In this document: in pieces, positions 25,220 to 33,041 of the stretch
Layout of the letters: every line of letters begins with the position of its first letter
Numbering within the stretch: the stretch's first letter is position 1
From: Anaerolineae bacterium
GTDB taxonomy: Bacteria; Chloroflexota; Anaerolineae; 4572-78; J111
Direction of reading: 5' to 3'
Assembly (NCBI GenBank): GCA_022071955.1
Contig: JAJVIM010000033.1
Location: forward strand, 1 to 64,000
DNA: 64,000 nucleotides
Translations under genes and position numbers: made by a program
The notes under the pieces: generated by a model
Database searches by the model: none
The model's input: the letters and a program-made list of their open reading frames with translations, nothing else
What the model was told of the DNA's origin: nothing

Positions 25220-26209
25220 TTACTGCGCCGCTTCCACCGCTTTGCGCGCGGCCAGAATATTGCTGGTGGGCGCGGTGATGGGCGTAACGCAGCCGGTGCC
25301 CAAAATAAAACGGCGACCGCCGGTGGCTTGCAGCGCGGCCCGGGCTTCCGCAACGACGGTATCCGGCGTGCCGCGGACCATTGTTTCCCACTGGCGCAGC
25401 CCGCCGCACAGGGCCATGCGCGTGCGCGGCTCCGCTTCGGCCAGATTGGGCGGCGTTTCAACATCGTGCCAGTTGATAACCTGGCCGGGGTAGCTGCCAA
25501 TCAGATCGAACATCACGTTGCTGCCGTGCAGGTGGATCAAATTGAACCACATATCGCCGGTGGCTTCCAGAATTTGCAGATCAAACGGCACGCCAAACTC
25601 ACGATATTCGGCCTCGGTGAGCAGGTTGTAACTGGCGTGCTGAACCGCCAGAAAAATACCGGCGCAGCCGGTGGCTTTGAGCGCCTCGATAAAGCGCAAA
25701 ATCGACTCGGTCAGCGTGGCCAGCCCGGTTTTGAGCGCCTCCGGGTACAGCCGCAGGTCAGACAACAGCCGGTTGCCGGCCAGATTTTTGGCCTGTGACA
25801 GCGGGTTAAATACCGTCTGGATGAAAGGGGTGTCTTCTTTAACGGCCTGGCCAATGATGTGATTGGCTTTGAGCACTTCAGCCAGCAGCCCCTGACCCGG
25901 CTCCAGCGGTTTGAGCTTGAGCCAGTCGTCCGGCGATTTGATCACGGCCGGGCCTTTGGCGCGGGTGCCTTCCTGGTTGCCTTCCCAACTGCTCTGCGAG
26001 CCGTAACCATCGACGCTGTAGTTGCTGCTGGGCGTTACTTTGATAAAGTCAAAATCAAAGGTGTGCTGAAAAACCAGCGAGGCGCGGGCCAATTCCTGGC
26101 CGTACTGGTCATCTACCGGCCAGTGCCGCCACAACGCCACCGGCGGCCGGTCGACGGGCGCGCCGGCAAAAGTGGCTTCCAGGCGCTCGCGTTTGCTCAT
26201 TTTTGTCAT
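25220..26209 (-). CDS. Uroporphyrinogen-decarboxylase-family protein (not canonical HemE)
   Basis: 329 aa from the ATG at 26209, which has a good GGAG site; the frame continues upstream only into repeat DNA. The (beta/alpha)8 UroD family pattern is seen in the PVDRPPVALWRHWP beginning, NLIHLHGSNVMFDLIGSYPGQVINWHD and the glycine-rich TPDTVVAEARAALQATGGRRFILGTGCVTP. The HemE N-terminal signature with RPVW...RQAGRY is absent. Many such relatives are methyltransferases acting with corrinoid proteins (MtaA/CmuA-like). The substrate is unknown; the B12 context is suggestive only. Confidence 0.82.
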   Translation of the reverse strand: MTKMSKRERLEATFAGAPVDRPPVALWRHWPVDDQYGQELARASLVFQHTFDFDFIKVTPSSNYSVDGYGSQSSWEGNQEGTRAKGPAVIKSPDDWLKLKPLEPGQGLLAEVLKANHIIGQAVKEDTPFIQTVFNPLSQAKNLAGNRLLSDLRLYPEALKTGLATLTESILRFIEALKATGCAGIFLAVQHASYNLLTEAEYREFGVPFDLQILEATGDMWFNLIHLHGSNVMFDLIGSYPGQVINWHDVETPPNLAEAEPRTRMALCGGLRQWETMVRGTPDTVVAEARAALQATGGRRFILGTGCVTPITAPTSNILAARKAVEAAQ

Positions 26210-26230
26210 GAGTTGCTCCTTTGAAAAGTA

Positions 26231-26349
26231 GGAATCAGGAATCAGGGGTCGGGAATTATCAATTATCAATGACCAATTATCAATATCAATGATCGGTTAA
26301 ACTCTGTCATTGGTCATTGGTCATTCGTCATTCGCAATTCGCCGACTCG
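26231..26349. repeat. Intergenic heptanucleotide array, 17 units
   Basis: Seventeen 7-nt units in phase: GGAATCA x2, GGGGTCG, GGAATTA, TCAATTA, TCAATGA, CCAATTA and so on, then CATTGGT x2, CATTCGT, CATTCGC and AATTCGC. It fills the whole gap between the chelatase VWA gene and the UroD-like gene. Confidence 0.88.
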
Positions 26350-26356
26350 TTCATTT

Positions 26357-27274
26357 TCAGGCAAACCGCAGTTCGTCTTTAACGGTCTGGTACAGGGTGT
26401 CGGCTTTGAGTTCGTGCAGGGCGTAACAGGGGCCGTTCAGTTCAACCGCCAGCCCCTGCGCCAGGCCGCGATCAAAACTGGCGTGTTCCATATTGATCAC
26501 CACCGAGCGGATGCCCTCTTCCATAATCATTTTGGCAATGCGGTGGGCTTCGTCCTGCGCCGGCAGATCAGACATCGACACATTGCCCGCGCCGTCGGTG
26601 AGCAGAATCATCAGCGGCATTATTTCCGGGTGCAACCGGGTTTGCTGGGTGAGCACGCGGAAGGCCAGGTACAGCCCGGCTGAGAGCGGCGTTTTGCCGC
26701 CGACCGGCACGTCGGCCAGCGCTTTTTTGGCCAGCTCCACGCTTGAGGTAGGCGGTAACACCAGCCGCGCCTCTTCTTTTTGAAAGACCACCAGCCCCAC
26801 CTGGTCGCGGCGCTGGTAGGCGTCGAGCAACAGGCTCATAATGGCCCCTTTGGTGGCTTCCATCCGTTCGGCGGCGGCCATACTCCAACTGGCATCCACC
26901 ACAAACAGAATCAGGTTTGAGGCGCGGCGCACGCGCACTTTGTCGTGGATGTCCTGTTTTTCAACGGCCAAAGCCCGGTCGGTGCGGTCACGGCTGAGTT
27001 GAAACGGCGCGGCGGCGCGCAGGGTGGCGTCAAAGGCCACATCTTTGGGCCGGCCCCGGGCCGGGCGCGCCTGAATATAGCGGCCGCGTTTGCGGTTGGT
27101 TTTAGTGTAACTGCGCTTGCCCGCCGTGGGGCGCGTCATTTGGTCGATGGGGGTTTGCAGCTTGCGCGGCATAAAATCTTGCCCAACATTAACGGGGTTG
27201 TTGGCCGCGCTTTTGTCGCCGGAGGACTGTTCGGAGTGTTCCGGCTGCTGCGGCGCCCCCGTTGGCGGGGGCAC
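26357..27274 (-). CDS. VWA half of a ChlD-like chelatase subunit (probably made by -1 frameshift)
   Basis: 305 aa if started alone at GTG 27274, but the frame is open further upstream and joins the AAA+ gene at an A9 run. A Pro/Gln-rich linker (PPPTGAPQQPEHSEQS) is followed by a basic segment and a VWA domain with MIDAS residues in LFVVDASWSMAA and LMILLTDGAGNVSM. This is the C-terminal arrangement of ChlD/BchD medium subunits. With one -1 shift the product of both parts is 684 aa, a normal ChlD size. Without the shift, no ribosome site is obvious for the GTG. Probably used for cobalt chelation; there are no chlorophyll genes nearby. Confidence 0.82.
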   Translation of the reverse strand: MPPPTGAPQQPEHSEQSSGDKSAANNPVNVGQDFMPRKLQTPIDQMTRPTAGKRSYTKTNRKRGRYIQARPARGRPKDVAFDATLRAAAPFQLSRDRTDRALAVEKQDIHDKVRVRRASNLILFVVDASWSMAAAERMEATKGAIMSLLLDAYQRRDQVGLVVFQKEEARLVLPPTSSVELAKKALADVPVGGKTPLSAGLYLAFRVLTQQTRLHPEIMPLMILLTDGAGNVSMSDLPAQDEAHRIAKMIMEEGIRSVVINMEHASFDRGLAQGLAVELNGPCYALHELKADTLYQTVKDELRFA

Positions 27275-27311
27275 CGCAGAGTCATCATCTATCTCAGTGC
27301 CGTTTTTTTTT
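27248..27311 (-). promoter_or_regulatory. Probable -1 ribosomal frameshift signal
   Basis: On the minus strand an A9 tract (27311-27303) is followed 23 nt later by a hairpin with a continuous 14-bp stem (one G-T pair) and a 4-nt loop (27279-27248). The zero frame ends at TAG 27289-27291. Slipping back one base on the A tract enters the VWA frame directly. This matches published reports of programmed frameshifting in chlD genes. Confidence 0.75.
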
Positions 27312-28410
27312 CCTCAAGCGACGACGCCGCGTCGCCGGCGCTGGTTTGCTGCTGCATTTGTTGCGTTTCCTGCTGAATGGCTTCCTGCCGGATTTCTTCC
27401 AGCCGTTCGGCCAATTCCTGGAATTGCACAGTGGTATCCTGGAAAGGCTGACGCTTGAGCCGGTGCGGTAACGCCAGTTCCGCGCCGACCAAAATGTCCA
27501 GCCGGGTCACTTTTGTCCGCTCGTTGAAGGCAGCGTGGGCCAGTGCGGTTTTCAGGATAACGATGTCGCCGCGGTGACCATCAACCTGCAAGTCGGCCAT
27601 CAGTTCGGCAATAGTAAACAGATCGCGCCGGGTATAAACCACCTGCGGCAGCAACTGCCGGGCGTGGGTGATTTTGTTGGCCAGAACCTGTTCTTTGGGC
27701 GCCCATTCCTGGTAAAAGGCTTCGGCGTCGCGTTCAAAATTGAGCGTGCGTTCCAAAATTTCCATTCGCTGCGTTGAATCGGCAATGCTGCTAATATCCA
27801 CGCACAGCGCAAAGCGGTCCAATAGCTGCGGGCGCAGGTCCCCCTCCTCCGGGTTCATAGTGCCCACAAACATAAATCGGGCCGGGTGGGCAAAGCTGAT
27901 GCCTTCGCGCTCAACCACGTTGATGCCCATCGCCGCCGAGTCAAGCAGCAGGTCAACCACGTGGTCGTCCAGCAGGTTGACTTCGTCAACATACAGCAGG
28001 CCGCGGTTGGCTGCCGCCAGTACCCCCGGTTCAAAATGGCGTTCGCCTTTTTTGATGGCCTGCTCAATATCGAGCGTGCCAACCACGCGGTCTTCGGTGG
28101 CGCTCACCGGCAAATCGACAAAACGAATGCGGTGTGAGCTAACGCGCAGCTCTTCGCCACGGGACTTGTGCTCTTTTACCCAGTCCGACCAGGTTTCGGG
28201 CGCGTGGGGATCGTCGTTAAACGGCGAGTCAACAAAAACGTCAATTTCCGGCAGCAGCGCGGCCAGGGCGCGGGCCGCCGTACTTTTGGCGGTACCGCGT
28301 TCGCCCCGGATCAGCACCCCGCCGATTTTGGGGTTGATGGCATTCAGCACCAGGGCCGTTTTCATGCGGTCCTGGCCCACAATGGCTGTGAATGGAAAAA
28401 TGGAGGGCAT
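27289..28410 (-). CDS. ChlI/BchI-like AAA+ chelatase subunit (zero-frame product)
   Basis: 373 aa. The AAA+ ATPase core has Walker A GERGTAKSTAA, Walker B LLYVDEVNLLDDHVVDLLL, sensor FVGTMNPEEGDLRPQLLDRFALCVD and the chelatase insert IRFVDLPVSATEDRVVGTLDI. These mark the small, ATP-hydrolysing subunit of Mg/Co chelatases. A short Gln-rich C-terminal extension leads into the frameshift site. The ATG is 2 bp after the EF-G-like stop. The large CobN/ChlH subunit is not in the window. Confidence 0.9.
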   Translation of the reverse strand: MPSIFPFTAIVGQDRMKTALVLNAINPKIGGVLIRGERGTAKSTAARALAALLPEIDVFVDSPFNDDPHAPETWSDWVKEHKSRGEELRVSSHRIRFVDLPVSATEDRVVGTLDIEQAIKKGERHFEPGVLAAANRGLLYVDEVNLLDDHVVDLLLDSAAMGINVVEREGISFAHPARFMFVGTMNPEEGDLRPQLLDRFALCVDISSIADSTQRMEILERTLNFERDAEAFYQEWAPKEQVLANKITHARQLLPQVVYTRRDLFTIAELMADLQVDGHRGDIVILKTALAHAAFNERTKVTRLDILVGAELALPHRLKRQPFQDTTVQFQELAERLEEIRQEAIQQETQQMQQQTSAGDAASSLEEKKTALR

Positions 28411-28412
28411 TC

Positions 28413-30479
28413 TTACTCCTCTTCTCGCTCTTTCTGGGCCTGGGCAATAATATCGCCGGCAATGTGGCTGGGCACAGGTTCGTAGTGAGAAATTTTCATG
28501 GTGTACACCCCCCGCCCCTGCGTAATCGAGCGCAGTTCGGTGGCGTAGCGCTGCACTTCGGCCAGCGGCGCCTGGGCGGTGATGATGGTGTTGCCGCGCA
28601 CCTGCTCCATGCCAGACATCCGGCCGCGTTTGGTGCTCAGGTCGCCGGTAACATCGCCGGTAAACTCTTCGGGCACGGTGATGGTTAAATCAACAATTGG
28701 TTCCAGCAAAATTGGCCCGGCCTGCATAAACGCCTGTTTAAAGGCTTCGCGGCCGGCAATCTGAAAAGCGATGTCTTTGGAGTCTACCGGGTGTTCCTTG
28801 CCGTCGTAAACCACGGCGCGAACATCAACCACAGGGTAGCCGGCCAGCACGCCGCCTTCCAGCACCTGCTTGATCCCTTTTTCAATGGACGGCAGGAACG
28901 GCTGCGAAATTGAGCCGCCAAAGATTTCACTTTTATATTCAAAACCTTCGCCGCGTTCTTTTGGTTCAACCCGCAGGTGAACTTCGCCAAACTGGCCGGC
29001 GCCGCCGGTCTGTTTTTTGTGGCGGTACTGGGCCGAGGCGGTGCGCGAGACGGTTTCCATCATCGGCACGCGCGGGGTGGCGGTATCCACGTTCAACCCA
29101 AAGCGGGCGGCCATCCGTTTGACGGCAATATCCACGTGAGTTTCGCCCATGCCTTCCAGCAGGGTTTGGCGGGTGGCTCTTTCATACCGATGATTTAACG
29201 TCGGGTCTTCTTCGCAAATGCGGGTGAGGCTGGGCCCCAGCTTGGCCGAATCGCCCTGGGTTTTGGGTTTAAGCGCCAGCGCAAACACCGGGAAGGGGTA
29301 AGTGACGGCGTCAACTTGCAGCGGCGTGGCTTTGTCGCTCAAGGTGTCGTTGGTTTGAGTGTCGTTGAGCTTGACCACCCCGACAATATCGCCGGCAACG
29401 GCCTCTTTCACGTTGATCTGTTCTTTGCCGCGTGGCGAGAACAGCCCGCCAATTCGCTCTTCTGTTTCGGTGCGGGCGTTAAAGGCGCGGCCATCGCCGT
29501 GCAGCGTGCCGGACCAAACCCGCATGTAGCTCATGCGGCCGTACTGGTCGTTAATGGTTTTAAATACCTGCGCCGCCAGCGGCCCTTTGGCATCGTTGTT
29601 GAGGGTTACTTCATCGCCGGTTTTGCTGTTTTGGGCAGTGACTTCGGTAGCGGTGGGGATGGGGAACGTTTTAATGACGTTGTGCATAAAGCTGGCAACC
29701 GCCACGTTGGCCGCGGCCGAGCCGCAGAAAACGGGCACAATTCGTCGCTGGCGCAGGCCGGCCTGCAAGCCAGAGGCGATTTCGTCCTGCGTCAACTCTT
29801 CGCCCTCAAAATATTTCATCATCAATTCGTCGTCGCCTTCGGCGCCGTATTCAATCACCTGAGTGCGAAACTCTTCCAGTTCGTCGGCCATGTTATCGGG
29901 GGCCGGGCCGCCTTTGGTTTGGGCGGTGTAACTTTTCAGCGAAATGAGGTCAACAATGCCTTTGAAAACTTCGCCGTCGCGGATGGGCAATTCCATCGGC
30001 ACAAAGGTGGCATCGAACATTTCCCGCAGTTGGGCAATGACTCGCCGGTAACTGGCGTTGGAGCGGTCCATTTTGTTGAGAAAAACAGCAATCGGCTTGT
30101 TGTGGTCAACGGCCATTTGCCAGGCCAGTTGCGTGCCCACTTCAACGCCGGCCGAACCATCCAGCACCAGCACCACGGTATCGGCCACGTACAGCCCGTT
30201 GAGTTGCTCACCGACAAAGTCGCCGTACCCCGGCGCGTCAATCACGTTAATTTTGTGGCCTTCGTACTCGCACGGAAGTACCGACAGGCTTAACGACATT
30301 GTCCGGTTGATTTCTTCTTCGTCGTAGTCGGAAACGGTGTTGCCGTCCTCCACTTTGCCCAGCCGGTTGATTGCCCCGGTGTTAAAGAGCATCGCCTCGG
30401 CCAGCGACGTTTTGCCGCTGCCGTTGTGACCCAGGAGGACGATGTTGCGGATTTTGTCAGTTGTGTAACTACCAGCCAT
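28413..30479 (-). CDS. EF-G-like translational GTPase (EF-G II / FusA-like)
   Basis: 688 aa. The P-loop is GHNGSGKT (residues 17-24), the G4 motif is NKMD, and G3 is DAPGYGDF. The catalytic histidine of true EF-G (DTPGH) is replaced by Tyr85, as in the EF-G-like paralogue group. Domains II to V follow, with PMMETVSRTAS and VVDVRAVVYDGKEHPVDSKD in the C-terminal half. Likely roles are ribosome recycling or a regulatory GTPase rather than the main translocase, but this is inferred. Strong ribosome site AAGGAG and a strong promoter upstream; chelatase genes follow. Confidence 0.92.
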   Translation of the reverse strand: MAGSYTTDKIRNIVLLGHNGSGKTSLAEAMLFNTGAINRLGKVEDGNTVSDYDEEEINRTMSLSLSVLPCEYEGHKINVIDAPGYGDFVGEQLNGLYVADTVVLVLDGSAGVEVGTQLAWQMAVDHNKPIAVFLNKMDRSNASYRRVIAQLREMFDATFVPMELPIRDGEVFKGIVDLISLKSYTAQTKGGPAPDNMADELEEFRTQVIEYGAEGDDELMMKYFEGEELTQDEIASGLQAGLRQRRIVPVFCGSAAANVAVASFMHNVIKTFPIPTATEVTAQNSKTGDEVTLNNDAKGPLAAQVFKTINDQYGRMSYMRVWSGTLHGDGRAFNARTETEERIGGLFSPRGKEQINVKEAVAGDIVGVVKLNDTQTNDTLSDKATPLQVDAVTYPFPVFALALKPKTQGDSAKLGPSLTRICEEDPTLNHRYERATRQTLLEGMGETHVDIAVKRMAARFGLNVDTATPRVPMMETVSRTASAQYRHKKQTGGAGQFGEVHLRVEPKERGEGFEYKSEIFGGSISQPFLPSIEKGIKQVLEGGVLAGYPVVDVRAVVYDGKEHPVDSKDIAFQIAGREAFKQAFMQAGPILLEPIVDLTITVPEEFTGDVTGDLSTKRGRMSGMEQVRGNTIITAQAPLAEVQRYATELRSITQGRGVYTMKISHYEPVPSHIAGDIIAQAQKEREEE

Positions 30480-30560
30480 TAAGATCTCCTTAAAACGCGT
30501 TCATTCGCGAAATTTCTGCACATCTGCGTACGATTTTACTCGTCATTTTGAGCAACAGGC

Positions 30561-30589
30561 ATTCTAATGCATTCGAGGGTGATTGTCAA
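30561..30589 (-). promoter_or_regulatory. Sigma70-type promoter for the EF-G-like / chelatase operon
   Basis: Minus-strand TTGACA, 17 nt, TAGAAT, about 80 bp before the ATG of the EF-G-like gene. The rest of the 30480-30780 gap holds this leader and a repeat tract. Confidence 0.75.
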
Positions 30590-30667
30590 AAGGGTTGAGA
30601 GGGTGAAATCTCAAGTGATGCCTGGCCCGTAATTTCGCGGATTTGTCATTTTTGGTTAAGATATAGC

Positions 30668-30760
30668 GGAATCAGGAGTCAGGAGTCAGGGGGCAGGAAT
30701 TGGGAATTAGGGGAACCAGGACTTCTGGTTTCCAACTCCTAACTCCTAATTCCTAATTCC
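30668..30760. repeat. Two opposed heptanucleotide arrays
   Basis: GGAATCA, GGAGTCA x2, GGGGGCA, GGAATTG and GGAATTA (30668-30709), then the complementary-type units CAACTCC, TAACTCC and TAATTCC x2 (30733-30760). The two tracts could pair as a loose hairpin in front of the HD gene. Confidence 0.78.
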
Positions 30761-30780
30761 TATTTTCAAAGGAGCAACCA

Positions 30781-31365
30781 ATGAACCGACAGGAAGCCTG
30801 GGAACTGGTGTGTGACTTCACCCCCAGCCATCATTTACGCCGGCACATGCTGGCCGTCGAGGCGGCCATGCGCGCCTACGCCCGCCGTTTTGGGCAGGAT
30901 GAAGAACGCTGGGGGCTGGTGGGCCTGCTGCACGATTTCGACTACGAGCGTTACCCCAACGTGGCCGCGGACGGCCATCCCAATGTCGGCGCGCCAATTT
31001 TGCGCGAGCGCGGCGTCGATGAGGAGATTATCCGGGCCATCCTCTCGCACGCCACCGAAGTGACCGGCGTGGAGCGGGAGTCGCTGCTGGAGAAAACCCT
31101 GTTCGCTGTGGACGAGCTGACCGGCCTGATCACCGCCGTGGCTCTGGTACGCCCCTCCAAAGATGTCCGTGATGTGGCGCTGAAATCCATCAAGAAAAAA
31201 TGGAAAACCACCGCTTTTGCCCCCGGCGTTAACCGCGACGAAGTTGAAGCCGGTGCGGCGGCGATAGATATGCCCCTCGACGAGCACATTCAGGTGGTGC
31301 TGGCCGGTATGCAGGCCGCCGCTGCCGAATTGGGGCTTGACGGCCAGGCAGCCAATGAGGCCTGA
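30781..31365 (+). CDS. HD/HDIG-domain phosphohydrolase
   Basis: 194 aa. HLRRHMLAVEAAMRAYA, LVGLLHDFDYERYP (the HD pair), and ILSHATEVTGVERES supply the metal ligands of an HDIG-type domain. FAVDELTGLITAVALVRPSKDV is very typical of this family of small HD proteins, whose substrate is unknown. It has the good ribosome site AAAGGAG. The downstream membrane-protein gene begins 17 bp after its stop, so the two may be co-transcribed. Confidence 0.85.
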   Translation: MNRQEAWELVCDFTPSHHLRRHMLAVEAAMRAYARRFGQDEERWGLVGLLHDFDYERYPNVAADGHPNVGAPILRERGVDEEIIRAILSHATEVTGVERESLLEKTLFAVDELTGLITAVALVRPSKDVRDVALKSIKKKWKTTAFAPGVNRDEVEAGAAAIDMPLDEHIQVVLAGMQAAAAELGLDGQAANEA

Positions 31366-31382
31366 CCGGTTGCCGGTGATTT

Positions 31383-33041
31383 ATGCCCAAACCGACTGAT
31401 TTTGCCCCGGTCGCTCCGCCGCCCGCCGAATCTGCAATTTTCAGCCAACCGCTGGCGCTATCGCTGGCCGGGGCGCTGGGGTTGTTGCTGGCGTTGAGTC
31501 TGTTTGCTATCGCTCCCCTGTTTTACCCCGGTTATTTTCAGGCGCACAGCGGCTTTGTGCCGCTGTGGAATATTGCCGATATTCGGGCCAACTTTGGCCC
31601 CGGCTGGACGCCACCCATCGCCACCCGCTTTGCCGCCCTCCCCGGCGACGGCCTGCTGCCGTACGCAGTGGCGGCGCTGCTGCCGCTGCCGCCGGTCAGC
31701 GCCGTCAAACTGATTTTTGGCGTGAGCTGGCTGCTGGGCGGCGCGGGGCTGCTGCTGTGGCTGCGAAGCTGGCTGGGATACGTCGGGGCGCTGGTTGCCG
31801 CGCTGGTGTATGTTTACCTGCCTTTTCAGATTGCCGCCGTTTACGTGCGCGGCGCCTGGGCCGAAACGCTCTTTTGGGGGTTGCTGCCGTGGGCCTTGCT
31901 GGCGGTAACGTATCTGGTTACTTCGCCGCGCCGGGCGCTGCTGTTGCCGGCGGCGCTGTTTTGGCTGGCGCTCGGCCTAACGCAGTTGGGGCTGGCGTTG
32001 TGGGCCGCGCTGCTGGCCGCGATTCTGCTGCTGGCCGTTCACCGCCGCGAATCGCTGCTGCCGCTGCTGGCGGTGCTCGGCGGCGTGGGGCTGGCCGCGG
32101 CCGGCTATGCGCTGCTCGGCCACCCCTTTACCGCGCCGATTAATCCCGCCGATCACCTGCTCTACCCCAACCAGCTTTTTTCGGCGGCGTGGGGGTTTGG
32201 GGCCAGTCGCCCCGGCTGGAACGATGGCATGTCGCTGCAAGTGGGGCTGGCCGCGGCCGGGCTGTCGCTGCTGGCGGTAACGCAGTGGTGGCCCAACCCG
32301 GCTCAGCGGCGCGACCGTCGCCTGTGGTTTTTTCTGCTGGCGGCGCTGGCGTTGGCGCTGCTGACCACGCCGCTGGCCGCAGCCGTGTGGCGCTGGCCGC
32401 TGCTGGCCTATCCGTGGCAGTTGTTGGGGCTGGCCGGGCTGTGCCTCTCGGTGCTGGCCGGCGCGCTGCTCTGGCTCGAGCCGCAATTTGCCCGGCTGCC
32501 GCTGCTGGCCGGGGTGATTCTGTTCATCCTGCTGAGCGCCTACCCCGCGCTGCTGCCCCAATTTATCAAAACCGACTCCATCCCGCCGGGGCCGGAGGCC
32601 ATTTTGGGTGATAACCTGCTGGTCTTGCTGGACCATCACTTTGAAATGCAGACCTCCGGCTACACCGTTGGGTTGGGGCAGGGTGAAACAACGATCCCGC
32701 TGGCGGCCCACGGCTCGCTTCGCCCCGGCGAGGCGCTGGTGCTGGCGGTGCGCTGGCAGCCGCTGCAAATTTTTGGGCAGGACTACAAAATTTTTGTCCA
32801 CCTGGTTGATGCTGCCGGCAACGTGCTGGCCCAGTTTGACGGCTACCCGCACGAAGGCGCGTACCCCACGTCGCAGTGGGTGCCGGGTGAAGTCATCGCC
32901 GATAGCTATCCGCTGGCCGTGCCGGCCGATGCGCCCGCCGGGCCGTACCGCCTCTTTGTCGGCCTGTACGATGAAGCCACGCTGGAGCGCCTGTCCGTGT
33001 CCGGCGATGACTCCGGGAGAGTGATTTTCGATGTCCAGTAG
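31383..33041 (+). CDS. GT-C-like membrane protein with one C-terminal beta module
   Basis: 552 aa. About ten transmembrane helices reach to residue 395, with ALVYVYLPFQIAAVYVRGAWAETLFWGLLPWALLA shared with the two downstream membrane proteins. The extracytoplasmic C-terminus is a single beta module (LAVRWQPLQIFGQDYKIFVHLVDAAGN... YPTSQWVPGEVIADSYPLAVP... YRLFVGLYDE). The HD-RHS loop of its neighbours is missing; a short Phe/Gly-rich loop replaces it. It overlaps the next gene by 11 bp. A role in envelope glycosylation or lipid export is inferred from family resemblance only. Confidence 0.65.
   Translation: MPKPTDFAPVAPPPAESAIFSQPLALSLAGALGLLLALSLFAIAPLFYPGYFQAHSGFVPLWNIADIRANFGPGWTPPIATRFAALPGDGLLPYAVAALLPLPPVSAVKLIFGVSWLLGGAGLLLWLRSWLGYVGALVAALVYVYLPFQIAAVYVRGAWAETLFWGLLPWALLAVTYLVTSPRRALLLPAALFWLALGLTQLGLALWAALLAAILLLAVHRRESLLPLLAVLGGVGLAAAGYALLGHPFTAPINPADHLLYPNQLFSAAWGFGASRPGWNDGMSLQVGLAAAGLSLLAVTQWWPNPAQRRDRRLWFFLLAALALALLTTPLAAAVWRWPLLAYPWQLLGLAGLCLSVLAGALLWLEPQFARLPLLAGVILFILLSAYPALLPQFIKTDSIPPGPEAILGDNLLVLLDHHFEMQTSGYTVGLGQGETTIPLAAHGSLRPGEALVLAVRWQPLQIFGQDYKIFVHLVDAAGNVLAQFDGYPHEGAYPTSQWVPGEVIADSYPLAVPADAPAGPYRLFVGLYDEATLERLSVSGDDSGRVIFDVQ

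Noticed and set aside
25220-26209. HemE (haem-pathway uroporphyrinogen decarboxylase)
   Set aside because: The N-terminal RPVW...RQAGRY signature that marks HemE is absent, so only the wider family can be claimed.
26357-28410. Magnesium chelatase for (bacterio)chlorophyll
   Set aside because: No other bch/chl gene is present; cobalt chelation or another MoxR/VWA-like task fits better with the B12 adenosyltransferase nearby.
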